64,000 nucleotides of DNA from Liolophura sinensis (lineage: Eukaryota; Mollusca; Polyplacophora; Chitonida; Chitonidae), in assembly GCF_032854445.1 (NCBI RefSeq), contig NC_088303.1, positions 6,643,501-6,707,500 of the forward strand, written 5' to 3'. Position 1 is the stretch's first letter, and each line of letters opens with the position of its first letter. Shown here in pieces: positions 31,611-44,239 of the stretch. The notes under the pieces are model-generated. The model was given only the letters and a program-made list of their open reading frames with translations. It was not told where the DNA came from and made no database searches. A program made the translations under genes and the position numbers.

Positions 31611-32479
31611 ATGCCAGTCTGAGGTTGATGTACCATCTGAAAAGTCCAGTTTCCTCGCTAGCCAGCAAGGGCTGGGGTATTTCTTCCAAATCCTTTGTTA
31701 TTTACGGATCATTTGAAGCTGACAAATCAGCATATCGTCTATAGTGAGAAAGATTGGGAGTAGTAAAGATCATTCACTGATAACTTCTGCATATGGAGTC
31801 GTACATAAGTCGTACGAGACGACATAATTTACACCCATCAGAATCTTCATAAAACTTTTATATATGCCAGCCGTTTTCCGGATTTCACATACTTAGATGT
31901 TAATGATAAGCAATTCAAACAACTCAATTATCAAACAAACATCTTTATAACTGGAACACTTGGCGTGAGGTGGAACTGAATTATTCCACTTGATGCTAAT
32001 ATAGCATCGATAAACCCCGGCATAAATAACGATCAACTTTGTTGAATTAAATCTGTGTTAGTAACAGTAGGCTAGTATATTTACTACAGGAGAAATCATC
32101 GACTCGTCAAATTACTCGTCTAACAGATAAACGTTCATGACAGTTTAATAGCCGATTGAGCGGGAAGCAACAGTATTTGTCGCTACATAACTTTTTGAAC
32201 TCCGTGGAAAGGATTCTAGCAAATCGTTAATGTAAAGTGAACCAAAACAGCACTTTCCCAGTTGATTTTGCGCAAAGCAATGTGTCTACAAACATCTTGC
32301 TCATCAACCATCTACAAAACCAGTTCTTAATGGATTAGTGTCCAGATTTGGCAAATGGTCCTAATTACAAAGAGCATAACCCGTTTGATTAATGTATTAA
32401 TCAGAACAGCGTCGGATAAAGGCAATAATGGTTTTAAATCCCTCTGAAACAATATATTAACTGTCCTAGCCTATATCTA
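31611..32479. other. No feature recognised
   Basis: AT-rich, non-coding. Confidence 0.4.
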
Positions 32480-32634
32480 GCCGAGTACGTGGGAAGGTCT
32501 GTCGGCAATCTGCGGATGGTCGTGGGTTTCCCCGGGCTCTGCCCGGTTTCCTCCCACCATAATGCTTGCCGCTGTCGCATGAGTGAAATATTCTTGAGTA
32601 CGGCGTAAAACACCAGTCCAATAAATAAATAAAT
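32480..32634 (+). mobile_element. SINE family A, 5'-truncated copy
   Basis: Runs from 'tacgtgggaaggtctg' through 'gctctgcccggtttcctccc' to 'aaataaataaata'. No head. Confidence 0.8.
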
Positions 32635-33779
32635 ATATCTAGCCGACTGCCAAATACTGCTCAGCTTTTACGTCAGAGCTGACCAACCCAAGGCTGACTC
32701 GAACAAAAAAGGGTGTAATTTTCGAGATGAATTCTAACTATACAGGAGCAAATATACGGCCGTACCAATTTAAACTTGTCAAATATTTGATGACGCAGAA
32801 GTTTCGATTTATGACAGTGATGTCTCTGACCATTCTCCAGGTTTTGAGTAATCAGAAGATGAATTTGTTTTTGTCTAAGCATTTACAACCGCAGTGTTAA
32901 TATGAACTGGTAAGTTATAGCTCTGTCCTGTGTTGCATTTAGTAATTTTTTTTCTTATTGCTTAGTATTTATTTAATATTGATGACAACTGTTTAGCCGA
33001 CATTTCGAAAAGACCAGGCCTATATAGTCGTATACAATGCAAATACATGAAAATGTACAATGCGGGCGGCGTCAGTGTATAGAGATTTGCTGTCTTGTAT
33101 TTGATCCAGTTGTTTGTTCATTTTTACAGTTTTTTACAAGTGTGTGCAGGTGCCTGAGGAAAATGATGCCAACGAAATGGGAAAATCTGTGTTGATGTCA
33201 GCAAGCCTAACAGGAGAGAGAGAAAAAATTAAATCTGTACTGTCACGCTTTCCTCAGTGTCAACTCAACTTGAAACGTCGAAAAACTAATTCTATGGTTC
33301 TTCCATAACCTGTTTTAACAGCCCTATGTAGAACAGCAAACCAGTACTTGGCGAAATTATATATACATGTGGTCACTTTTGTAGCTTTCCTAACATTGAG
33401 CTATATGCATAGCGAACATCTGACCGTTCGTACCATCTTGTATTGTATGACTTCATTCGGTGGAGACGACCGCGTGTTGGCGTAATATGTGAATACACGT
33501 ATGCTCATTATATAGCTAATTTAAGAGTTGTATAACCCAAGTAAAAGTAGCATGTATTTATATCTTTTATCTTAAAGTAACAATATATATAGACGTATCT
33601 AATTATGAATAAATAACAAATGTAGACACTAATACATCAAAGTTCAAGTGGCAGTATTTAAATTTATTCTCTCCTCGAATTTCCTGCAGGATTGACGATT
33701 TGAATTTCTTGGCGATATGAAGCTTAACGTGTATATATGACAAATAAGTTTCTAGAAGCTACAAAGATGGCAGGGAAAA
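32635..33779. other. No feature recognised
   Basis: Non-coding. Short frames at 32673-32882 and 33114-33308 have no support. Confidence 0.4.
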
Positions 33780-36700
33780 CTGTTGTCACTTCCTGCCGGG
33801 CTTTACCGGCTCGTAATGAAGCGATGAAGCGGATGTTTTTGGCGACAGGCAGTTGGTATTACCGTCCTGCTGTCATCATCGACATGTGGTAATCTAATAG
33901 TCACAATTCACGTTTCGTCTACATTATCTTCCTGGTCTGGGAAGCCAGAGTTGTGTGGATCTAAGCTATTTTAACCCTCCAAAATAATAACGGGACGGAA
34001 CTAATGTAATGTTGCACAATTTACCAATATCCGGTGTTGTACAAGTATTTCCACACGGACACATCCTTGATATCTCCTGAGACTGACGGACAATTCGCCC
34101 AGACAAAAAAGGTTTTATTATGGCTTGAGAAGTCAAATAAGTTGTTTAGTTCAAATCAGCACCAAGGATATTATCTATCTTTATCGCCGTGTTGCCACTA
34201 CACTTACTGGTAAAAACGCTATGTGTTTTTAAGAACATGTTTTCAGGGTATTGATTGATATAATTGGTTTTAACGAAGAAGTTTTCAATGAGACAATGAC
34301 GGTCAGGCTTTGCGTCAGTGATCTAGCTAATCAGAAGAAATTGGTCTGTCTCTGCCTTCAATGGGGCTGAAACACAACATTATTCAATGATAAACTGCCC
34401 GAAATGACACAAATCAAAAAGCTGTGGAATCAGGCATATTCCACATGCCCAGAATTACAACACTTGACCTACGGCATGTTTAAGTAGGCTGACTTTATCG
34501 CATTAATTGTTCAATCATTTTGGGGTTTTCTGATATACGATCTGGATATGGAATTTTGACCAGACCGAACTGAACAATGCTCAAGCCATTGTCTTGTAAT
34601 TGACCTATTTCCTGATCTAGGTTATTGGTGGACGGAGACGGAAATAAGTAGTCCCGTCATCCTTGTTAAGGTGGTCCGAATGGATAGGAAGCGTCAGGAT
34701 AACTACAGCCTTTACTGAAGTTACCAAGCTTACTGTTCTCCGACCGGATATTGCTATTTAATCGTTTTCAATCCACGTGTTCCTTCAAGATCTCCCTCTT
34801 CAGGTTCTGTCTTTCTGGCTTTTTATGCACGCTCCTGCACAAAAAAAGACGAAGTACTCCTTTAAACTGCCACTGACCAGCAAGGCATGCTCTGTATACT
34901 CGATGATTTGAGTGGCCGAGAAGGCCGTCCGGTTATGGGTCCCTTGTCCCCATGCCAAACATGAGCGGCATAACAACGAAATAAATAACTCCTGGATTTC
35001 TCGATTTAAGCATGGCCAGAAATCAGAATAAACCCTGCCTACGTTCTGAAATCTCAATAGACACTAACTAGCCTCTGGGAATGAGGAGTATATTGAACAA
35101 ATACCAAGCGAGCGTACGTTCTGTCGGTATTACTAGCCTTTTTCACGGTAAAGCTCCAGTACAAACGTTACCTGGTTCATCAACATAACAGACAAAGTTG
35201 GTCAGTATCTCGTTTTTCTCCAGTCCGTTTATGAGACGTCAGTGCACTGGTGGGAAAATCATTGTTTTCTACCTGACTTGATAATACAAGAGGTTGTGGT
35301 TGGATATGCAATAGTAGTTACATGTATGCACCGTTAATCTGCAAATTTACCGGGTAAGTTGACTGTGTGTTACACATAAAATGCTTGTTAACTGAATGTT
35401 GGTTATATTTGTATGAGAAACTATGGGAATTTAACAAATACGAAATGGTACAATTAGGTAATTTTAATTCATATAGGTAAAGTTTTATGGGTCCTAAACG
35501 GATGGTGTCTTGACAGAGAACATGACTTCGTTCTACTTCAGTTCTTCAAACTTTCCTTCAAAGATAGACGTACTTTTCATAAACTTCGCATATTAGTCTG
35601 TTCATTCCAGCCAATTACAGTAAATACCGGTAAGAAATTTACTCTTGTGGGAAAGAGCATAGAAACAGGCACTGCGCCAGAACGTGAAGAGCAAATGAGA
35701 CAGGGAAGATGAGGAGCGTCTAGGTAGTTCGGCATATCCCATAAAAGACCACGGACATACAGTCACTGTCGCGATAAGCTGAAGTTCAGCTATATTAGTG
35801 ACATGAGTGGTAAAAAACACCCACTAGAATGGCCCTGACATGAGCAGCTCTCGACACAACTAGCAAGGACAGGGCCGACTGTTCGGAAATGTGCCAATTA
35901 GATCAACTTCTTAATGGAGATAGCTAAATGCTGACATTCACCCAGTCTGGTTGATCTGAAAGACTTCGATAATATCTACAGTTGACATACAGAGAGCAGC
36001 AGATATCCACATTTGCACACAATGGATAACTTCTACATTCGCCCTACAGGGAGCTGCAGATATCCACATTTGCAAACAATGGAAAACCTCTACATTTTCC
36101 CTATAGAGAGTAGCAGATATCCACATTTGCAAACAATGGATAACCTCTACATTTGCCCTACAGAGAGCAGCAGATATCCACATTTGCAATCAGTGGATAA
36201 CCTCTATATTTGCCCTACAGGGAGTAGCAGATATCCACATTTGCAAACAATGGATAACCTCTACATTCGCTCTACAGGGAGCAGCAGATATCCACATTTG
36301 CAAACAATGGATAACCTCTACATTTGCCCTACAAAGAGCAGCAGATAACCACATTTGGAAACAATGGATAATCTCTGCATTTGCACTAGAGGGAGCAGCA
36401 GATATCTACATTTGCAAACAGTGGATAATCCATTTGAAATTTTACATCGTCTAACATCGTTTTCAAGTGAATAACATCAAGACATTAAGAGCTTAAATAT
36501 AACGACTAGAGAAACAAGCAGGTAAAACAAAGGATAGATGCCATTAAACAGTACACCGTGGATTACGGGATTAACAGGTTTGGCCTCGGTGGACCTTCTG
36601 GTCGGTATGAAAGGAGATGAAAGTAGTTTCCGTTTCCGTTTCTGAAGTGTTGTAATAATTGGGAAAACAAACACGCGTCAGAAGCCAATTCAGAAAGAAA

Positions 36701-36880
36701 CGGAATCGACAAAGTACCGTTCTTTTGCTTTTAGAAAGCAGTTAGTGACTTTTTCAAACAAGCAGTGTTTTAGGTAAAATTATCACTTGCTGTCTTTATT
36801 AGTTCAAAGCTGATGTCGCCTAGCGAGATGCCAGACGATTATTGGTTAGACTTTTTGCTGCGCGGAGAAATGTTTGCTAC
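33780..36880 (+). repeat. Diverged duplicated block, copy 1
   Basis: Aligned by many landmarks, in the same order, with copies 2 (44240-46680) and 3 (47100-50760). These include 'gcgacaggcagttggtatta', 'gtcaggataactacagcctt', 'gaccggatattg', 'cccatgccaaacatga', 'atgagacgtcagtgcactgg' and 'gttgatctgaaagact', then 'agaaagcagtta' near 36733. No shared open frame is kept among copies, so I read it as an old transposon or segmental duplication rather than a gene family. Confidence 0.7.
36013..36430 (+). repeat. 57-bp satellite inside block copy 1
   Basis: About seven units with period 57 (landmark 'atttgcaaacaatggataac' at 36012, 36069, 36126 and so on). Fifty-seven is divisible by three, so the array reads as a 19-residue repeat (QTMDNLYICPTGSSRYPHL type) for 111 codons. 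The opposite strand is also open. Block copy 2 has one related unit at about 46260-46310. Confidence 0.88.
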
Positions 36881-37949
36881 AGCTGCTAAATCACATGACA
36901 GGCCAAAAACAGATATATGGAGTACTGATTAATGAAAATGCCATTTTTCTCTCATTCCAAATGTGCCAGTACCAAAGCGTGACAGATTTAGCCCTATATA
37001 TCATTTCAAAGGACATTGGAACAGTGATGCTTTTAAATTGAACACCAAATTTGCATGTAACTGGTGTATATAAACCTTTTCTTGTATGGTTTTGTTTTGG
37101 GGTAATTTTCCTTGAGATAATGGAGACATGTTTATCGATATATTTTACAGAAGTTGTTTGGAAATAGCCTACTTTTCTCCGTATCGTTTCTTTTCTAACT
37201 GTACACTTTACTAAGACTATATGTATGACAGAGTGTTAATGAAGGAAGTGGCACTGAGTGCGGTAGGTTTGGGATCTCTTAAGTGCTCAGTGCAATAGTC
37301 CGAACTCAGTGATCTGATATCAAATTAATCGGTGCAGTGAAAAGGACAAATAAGTCTGCTGATGTAATTGTTTATGTAAGCTTCATTGTCAAATGAAGCT
37401 TACACGCCCTGAAGCTCTGCACGCCCAGCCCTTTGTTAGGCTCCATCGAGCGTTTGATCATAAATATGTCCTTCTCGGGTTCAGCAGCCGTTGATGGAAC
37501 TGCAGATTTATATATCATAACTAAAAACACTTCACACTTTTTTATCTAAATCTGCTGAAGTAATGGTGCTAGGCGGGGCGAAGTTGATTACTATTTAAGC
37601 ATTAAATGAATAGTTCGAATAAAACCCTTATTTATAAGCCGTATTTCGCTGGTTATGTGTGAGCATTACGAAAATATCACACGCTATGCTATAATCTTGT
37701 ATGCTCTGCAGTAGGGGAAAATTGTCACAAAGGTGGGTTGTTTACCTTGGGGTTCCATCCAAATTTGTCGATCAGCAAACGTGACGGAAATGATGTAAAG
37801 CATTACTGCTTTTACTCAGTGGCACAATTTAAGCATTGATGATAAGAAGCCAAACGACGTCTGCCATCCTTTTACCATTTCTAATTTTAGATGGACCTAA
37901 TCAAAAATCTATTGAAGAAATGCCGAATTGATGTATATGCCGTCAGTAT
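36881..37949. other. No feature recognised
   Basis: AT-rich, non-coding. A small inverted pair 'gtaagcttcatt/aatgaagcttac' lies at about 37376-37402. Confidence 0.4.
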
Positions 37950-38142
37950 GCCGTCAGTGCGGTCGCTGTGAGTCCAGCTCATGCTGGCTTCCTCCCCTTA
38001 CGTGGTAAGGTCGCGCAGCAACCTGCGGATGCTCATGGGTTTCCCCCGGGTTGTGCTTCCACCCACTATAATGCTGGCCGCCGTCGTATAAGTGAAATAT
38101 TCTTGAGTACGGCGTAAAACACCAATCAAATAAATAAAATAC
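37950..38142 (+). mobile_element. SINE family A, copy lacking most of the head
   Basis: Starts near box B ('gcggtcgctgtgagtccagc'), carries the full body and ends with the AAAT-type tail. Confidence 0.82.
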
Positions 38143-38424
38143 ATAAATTGTCCCCATTCCGATTATGACACAAATATCTTTTTCTGCTTTAATGAATAAA
38201 TGACCATGTTTTAACGTCACGTCAACAATATCCTAGCCATAACGTGGCGACATCAAGTTTATACCCAGAGACCATGAATACCTTTCGATATGATCGAAAC
38301 ATTCAAAATAAACAAAAAAAGACCAACACGGTTAAAAGCAGTTAAAAGAACCAAACCTCATTAAAAATCAAAAGCCACACGATGTTTCAGAACAGATAAT
38401 ATAGAAATGTGTATACAAAATGTA

Positions 38425-38426
<2 letters not shown>

Positions 38427-38496
<70 letters not shown>
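38427..38496 (+). repeat. (AT)n microsatellite
   Basis: A dinucleotide run of about 70 bp. It is followed by a short CA run (38506-38520) and then a family B SINE scrap in inverted form at 38521-38562 ('gacgttaaacccccaagcac'). Confidence 0.95.
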
Positions 38497-38497
<1 letters not shown>

Positions 38498-38575
38498 TGT
38501 TCTGATACACACACACACACGACGTTAAGTACGACGTTAAACCCCCAAGCACTCACTATATTATCTGTTCTGAAA

Positions 38576-38578
<3 letters not shown>

Positions 38579-38632
<54 letters not shown>
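38579..38632 (+). repeat. (AT)n microsatellite
   Basis: A second AT run 80 bp downstream, at the 3' edge of LINE copy B. The 'atattatctgttctgaaaca' segment between the runs is nearly repeated in inverted form at 38383-38402. Confidence 0.95.
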
Positions 38633-38637
<5 letters not shown>

Positions 38638-39776
38638 AGAATCGTATTTTGTAATATAGGCCTATGACCATCAAATATTTAATGAAGTGAATATAGTGTT
38701 GACTGTGTAGAGCTTTTCCCAAACATTCCACACAGTCAACTAGGATATGTTTGATGTGGTACTGAACATCACATCCAACACACCCTTGAGCACTGCTCCC
38801 ATCAAGAACATAATTGCGTGTCAAACGAGAATGTCTAATATGGCACCTCCTTAAAACTACTTGATCTCTTCGAGAATGGATCGATGGGTGATTATGGTTT
38901 AACGCCACATCGGCAATATTTTAGCCATATCGTGACGAGAACAAGGTGAAAACATTGAGGCGGTTGAGGTTTCCGATATGGTGGTGAGCACATCAAACAC
39001 AAAACATACACGTTCAAACATCTTTAAAATATGATAAGAACAACAAAAAACCCTCTAAAACCCGCATATTTTAAAAATAGTAAATGAAGAAATCTATATG
39101 TATGTATAATTTTTTTATTTATAACTATAAATAGTTATAACTCCAACGCCAACGATGCTCTCAAACAAAGCCATATTGTGCATTACCTAGCCATTTTAAT
39201 GTTTACCATAAAATTTAAGTTCAGGTCAAGATGAGGTTTCCGTTTATTACAAAAGTGCATACCAACGGATTTCGACGTGGAAAATCTAAAGCCCTTCTGA
39301 GTTGCCCATTTCTCCAGTTTATTTAGACAAAACTGCAACTGACGTTCAGTATTATTCATATTTTTAGCTCGGTAGCATATAAGGAAATCAACATGTAAAG
39401 AATCCTCTTTACCCGATGTTTAGCTTTTTTAAAAAGCTATTTATTTTTATTGGAAACTGAGTTAGTGATAAAATACTGGGGTACACGCATTTCCTGCTCA
39501 TATGCGTCGTACCTTAAACTGAGGATCACACAAAAATTCTGATATAAATATCGGTAATCGATCCTTAAGGCTCATATCGGAGAGGCCTTCTAAAACACCA
39601 TATTTCCATGTGGTGTCGTGGGCCTTTTCAAGGTCAAAAAATATTGACACAACATGTTCATTATTAACAAAACCATCACGAATGAAGGTTCCAAATCGTA
39701 AAATGTGATCTAAAGTAAAACGACATTGACGAAAATCACATTGAATATTAGATAAAAGATTCTTGGTTAAAATCTG

Positions 39777-39959
39777 TCAAAAAAGTCTATCATGAATCAT
39801 TAGCTCCATAGTCTTAAAGACGCAGCTGATAAGAGCTATGGGACTGTAATTATTTAGATCAGTATGATCCTTACCCGGTCTAGGGACCTGGATAACACAC
39901 GCCTCCCTCCATGACGGTGGAAAATTACCAGTTATCCAAATATCAATAAGTAAGCCCAA
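39777..39959 (-). pseudogene. LINE copy B reverse transcriptase fragment
   Basis: Reads FPPSWREACVIQVPRPGKDH then NNYSPIALISC, the conserved block upstream of RT motif A in I/Jockey-type LINEs. It is nearly identical in plan to 59640-59786 in copy C. A frame change precedes the motif A segment near 39620. The usual 'YRPI' is here 'YSPI'. Confidence 0.8.
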
Positions 39960-41939
39960 GAGAGTCTCAAGTGTTTCAGATGGTAAATGGTTGAAAAGCT
40001 TACAATGTATATTATCTGGGCCACACGCAGTATCCAGTCAAACGCATGGTAAATAGGTATTAGAACCATCACTGAAAGAACCCGTTTCGTCTTCATATAA
40101 AAAAATCTACTATTTTGCCCTTATCATTTATATTATTACAACCCCATAGGGGTTTATGGGCATTAAAATCTCCCATAATTATAAAAGGGTTGGCAGTTGT
40201 TCTTTTAAATTATGCAATTGCGAAAGTAAAAACGAAGAATGCGGAGGAACATAAACCGAAAATAAAGTGATTGTTTCCGATAAAGAAACACGAACAGCCA
40301 CATCCTGAAGTTCCGTATCGAGGACAACAAGAGGGCCCACATGCTCGCTCCTCCCCATTAGAATAAGTGCCGTAAAGTGTATAATTTTTAAGAATTATTT
40401 TGTCTTTGTCAGATATTTCAGGTGCGTTTCCTGAAGGTAATTAAATTTAAAAGCTGAACCAGCTGTGTTCTTTCAATAAAATTTATCGACAAATCCACCA
40501 TATAATTTTGTATAAGGAACTCATTATGGAGGAAGGCGTATGGGTTATTTATGTTTGGACCGGGGACGACCCTTTTTGGGAGATCTGCTAGGAGATTTCG
40601 CAGGAGCGGATGACGTATCCATCACGTCTGCATCCGATGTTGAAGGCTCAACAATCCAAACTTATTAAAAATTTGAACAGCGTCTCTAGTGGCCTTAGAG
40701 GGACACTCCAAGGGGTCACTAGATTTATCTCTTTTAAGATTTTACCACAGAGCCCTAGCTAGCGTTTTATCGAGTGGCGCTCCGCCATACCTCTCGTAAC
40801 GTCGGCCATCCCTCTGTGAAAGCGCAGTGCTTAGCGCCATGCCTAAAATGTCCTTTGTAAGGCATTTCCCCCCGTATTTTTAATTTTCTGTCGAATAAAA
40901 CAACGCTATGCACTATAATTCCATCGGCAAAACGATCTCGTACATGCGTGTAGTTATTTTTCGTCTCCAATTCCCGAGAGTTACTTCCAAATCGGAAACC
41001 CGTTAGTTAAGACGTCTTGAGTGCCTGAGACGTGGTTTCCGATGTTCCGGAATCGGCTGGCCGCGCAAACGTTCAAACTTTGTGACCTTGTCAAGCCATT
41101 GCTTACTAAATCGTAAATTGCGCGTGTAGCGCCTAGAATGGCGATGCAGTGAGTTGACAAAGTAGCGTGGCGAGTTGGCTATCTAGGAAGCGTCAGACCA
41201 TCCTAGAACAGTGTTTTGAAGGCAGGATGATTTCCCCATATATCAGTTTAACTTCCAAAGGCAATATTGCAGCCTTTAATTGGCTCCAAAAACAGGTGTT
41301 TTCAGGTGAAAGTTTGTCAAATATTGTCACCTGGGTGGAGGTAGCCCCCTGAAGAAACCGGGGTAAACCACTAATCATTGGTAAGTCACTGACAACTTCC
41401 CCACTTGTCTTACAACAGCCCCTTTTGCACAGTTCTAGCGTCGTCGTCCACCCCGCAAGCAAAAACCCTATGAAATTAACAACTAAACTGCCTGCGACGA
41501 AAGCATTTCCGGCAATGCAAGTTTTCCGGCGGCCGGGGACCGCGTTTGGCATTCCCCAATGCCTTTTTCAAATCCTAGCTGGGGGCCCGTACCAGATTTA
41601 TATTTATCACCCGTTGCCCTCTGTAAAGAATCCACGGGTTTGTTGGCACTTTATTACCACATGGTATGTGGTCCGATAAAGAAACTGCAGGAGAATTAGA
41701 TAAAGTAGCAGGTTTATTAATAAGGGTTAAATCGGTTTGTGATAAACTCGCCGTGTCGTCCAAATGTTTCATGACCAGTTTCTGTGGTTGCTCTTTGACC
41801 ATGGGCTAATTAAAAGATGTTTGAGGCCCCACACAGAGGGTTTCCTTACAACACACGCATATGTAGATTTAGTAAGGCCATCCGTTGCAGAGACCAGACG
41901 CTTCGCCTCCTGATATGATAATTTATTTTTATATTTTGT

Positions 41940-42070
41940 GGTTGTGATTTTTGTTCTTTTTCGAACAGGCGGCAGTCCTTGGAAGAGGCCATGTGGTCTC
42001 CGCTACAATTCAAACATTTCATTCGTTTTGTGCAGTCGAAGCCCTCGTGTCCTGCCTTCGCACACTAAAG
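41940..42070 (-). pseudogene. LINE copy B ORF1 zinc-knuckle remnant
   Basis: On the minus strand, a CCHC-type knuckle (CLNCSGDHMASSKDC, C-X2-C-X4-H-X6-C) is readable near 41985-42020. A damaged first knuckle with a stop (CAKAGHEGFDC) lies just before it. This identifies the gag-like nucleic-acid-binding ORF1. The equivalent in copy C is at 61205-61320. Confidence 0.75.
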
Positions 42071-42329
42071 CAGAACAGTTTATTGCGGCATTGACTCCTG
42101 CCATGGCCACACCTCTAACAGGAGAAACACCGGGTGGAGTTAGGTATAGACAATTTCACCCTTACACTATACGGCCCGATAAAGATAGATGACGCAAGGG
42201 ATGGTTCATTAAATGTTAGCAGATATGTGTTCGTTTCAAGATTTTTATCTCTTTTAATTAAGAAGCGTTTTACATTTATTATTAATTGGTATTACAGAAG
42301 AACTTAATGTCTTACAGAGGAACTTGGTG

Positions 42330-43140
42330 CTCATATGCATATACCGTGCACAGACGTATCCACATGGGATTTCTCTACTCTCTATACTACAATTCCTCAC
42401 AAAGATCTTATTGAAAGAATATCGTCGATAATTGTCTCGGTATTTACTTAGCAGGTCACCGTTACATTAACATCAGAGGCAATAAGGCTTTCTTTAGTTG
42501 CACTATTTATAAAGGTTACCACTCATGGGATGTTACATTGTTTATTGAATCACGTGAATCTCTCATTAATGGCATCTATGTGAAATTCGGGGATACCATT
42601 TGCGGGCGGTGCATGGGTATTCCATTGGGCGCCAATTGTGCGCCTCTTTTGGCGGACCTGTGCCTGTTTTCGTGTGGGTGCGACTGTATGCAGAAATTGC
42701 TTGAGGGTGATGTCTTTGAGGCTCGATCCTTTTCATTTGCCAAGCGGTGTATTGATGATCTGCTGGCGTTGAATGGCTCCCACATTACTGAAGCGGTGAG
42801 GGAAATCTATCCGCCTTCGCTGGATTTGAGGGAGACAACAGATAGTCCTAACAGTACAACTTTTTTTATCTATGTCTGTGCAGAGACGAGCAAGGTCTCC
42901 TTTTGCACCGTCTTTGTGGCACAAGGGATAATTTTGATTTTGATATTGTAAATTATCCTTATTTGGATAGCAATATACCAAAGAGTCCTGCATATGGCGC
43001 ATGCATATCTCGCCTTGTAGCGTTTGTCAGATCTTGCGTGTGATGATTTAACCTGCGTCACAAGTTGTTAGTTCAAAAACTAGTTTGTCAGGGATACTCC
43101 ATTAAACGCCTTTATTCTAAGTTTCTAACGAGCATAATAC
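42330..43140 (+). pseudogene. Penelope-like reverse transcriptase fragment
   Basis: Near 42367 the plus strand encodes STWDFSTLYTTIPH (RT motif A). The 42538-42951 frame gives GRCMGIPLGANCAPLLADL (motif B) and KRCIDDLLALNG, where the YIDD-type motif C reads CIDD. After a frame change near 42900 it reads NFDFDIVNYPYLDSNIP and PAYGACISRLV. The 'MGIPLG.NCAPLLADL' and 'DIVN.P.L..NIP..PAYG' pattern is that of Penelope-like RTs in marine invertebrates as I recall them. It could be another uncommon RT class. No GIY-YIG domain was found downstream. Confidence 0.65.
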
Positions 43141-43549
43141 TCTCGTTGGTAGGTATGGACAGAGCGTTCAGAATCTCTGGCGATCTGCATTGTGATCAAC
43201 CACATAGACGCCGGTGTTACCCTTATATACATATCTATCGCGTACATGGTATTTACCAACATAGATGGCGCTGGTTGCCGAGTGTAACCGTCTATCTTGT
43301 AGATACCTTTTATACAGACCAGCATCTCATGTGTAACATCATACATGGCGCCTCTTGTAGTATGAGATCGTAACATATTAACAGGAAAGACGTAATCGTT
43401 TGTTACTATTGAATCACAGTCTGTTCAGTTAAGGTCTGTAACGTTCGTCATTTTCAAACTGTATCTAATACAGCTTAACCTGGAACTAGGGTCAGTAAAG
43501 GCAGCCATGCTCATTACATCTACATGATGCCTTTATGAACAGTTGCATT

Positions 43550-43725
43550 ACTTTGATATGGAATTCATGCCTAGAATATCCAGTATTTGTATAATATCTT
43601 ACATACCTTTGTTTTTGGGAGCTAGTGTTAAACGTTGTTTTGAAAATGGATCTTGCGATTATCGACTTGGAACGCCCTTTACGGACTAGGAATGGTATAC
43701 GAATATATGACGCTTATATTTAAGT
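43550..43725 (+). repeat. Dispersed repeat with MDLAI core, copy 2
   Basis: Has 'tttgatatggaattcatgcc', 'cttacatacctttgtttttg' and the core read as MDLAIIDLERPLRTRNGIR, open for 24 codons. Shorter than copies 1 and 3 by an internal deletion. Confidence 0.8.
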
Positions 43726-44239
43726 TCTTCAGTTATTTTTTGTTCGGTCGTATTGGTAATGTCTTGGTTTCTGTCATGGATTATGCCATGATAGCAGTTT
43801 AAGGTATTACGAGGAGAAACAGAAACATGCTACTCTATTTTTTGAACTTTCAGTAAAGTTTTATATTATTGTTTTCTGGAACATTCCAACAAAATGTTAC
43901 CAGGTTTCATTTTCTTGACTTGTTTTTAAAATTTTTAGCATAGCTTTCTAATGTTTCTAATGTTACAAATGGATCTATTTTCATTTTACCTTGATTTTCA
44001 TTTTTATTAGATATTACTAGCAAAGTAGCAAATAATTTTTTCCTGTTTCAATATCTAGAGATACTTCGTTGAAATTTTTATCAGATATTTTTACGTCTGT
44101 TGCTTTTCGAAACAAGGAAAAAAGTAACAGTCAACAAAAACAACAAAAGCGACACCGGTGCTTGTCATGGGTCGCATCCTTCGAACTTATTTTGGGGAAT
44201 AGTCTTCATCCCCAAGCCGTTTGAGATTCGCCAGATCAA
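43726..44239. other. No feature recognised
   Basis: T-rich, non-coding. Confidence 0.4.

Larger units (their letters stand above)
38633..42270 (-). mobile_element. LINE copy B, internally rearranged
   Basis: Same family as copies A and C. In order of rising coordinate it has the Cys-His C-terminal region (38640-38880), a second 3'-end segment (38880-39170), RT (39190-39960), endonuclease region (about 40060-40330) and gag-like ORF1 (about 40560-42270). The 3'-end block stands after the C-terminal region instead of before it, so the copy is a rearrangement or a join of two fragments. All frames are broken. Confidence 0.82.

Noticed and set aside
36013-36348. 111-codon repetitive protein
   Set aside because: The open frame follows from a 57-bp satellite whose period is a multiple of three. 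The opposite strand is open too.
36000-36430. CRISPR-like array
   Set aside because: The units are contiguous imperfect tandem repeats without spacers, in a eukaryotic context.
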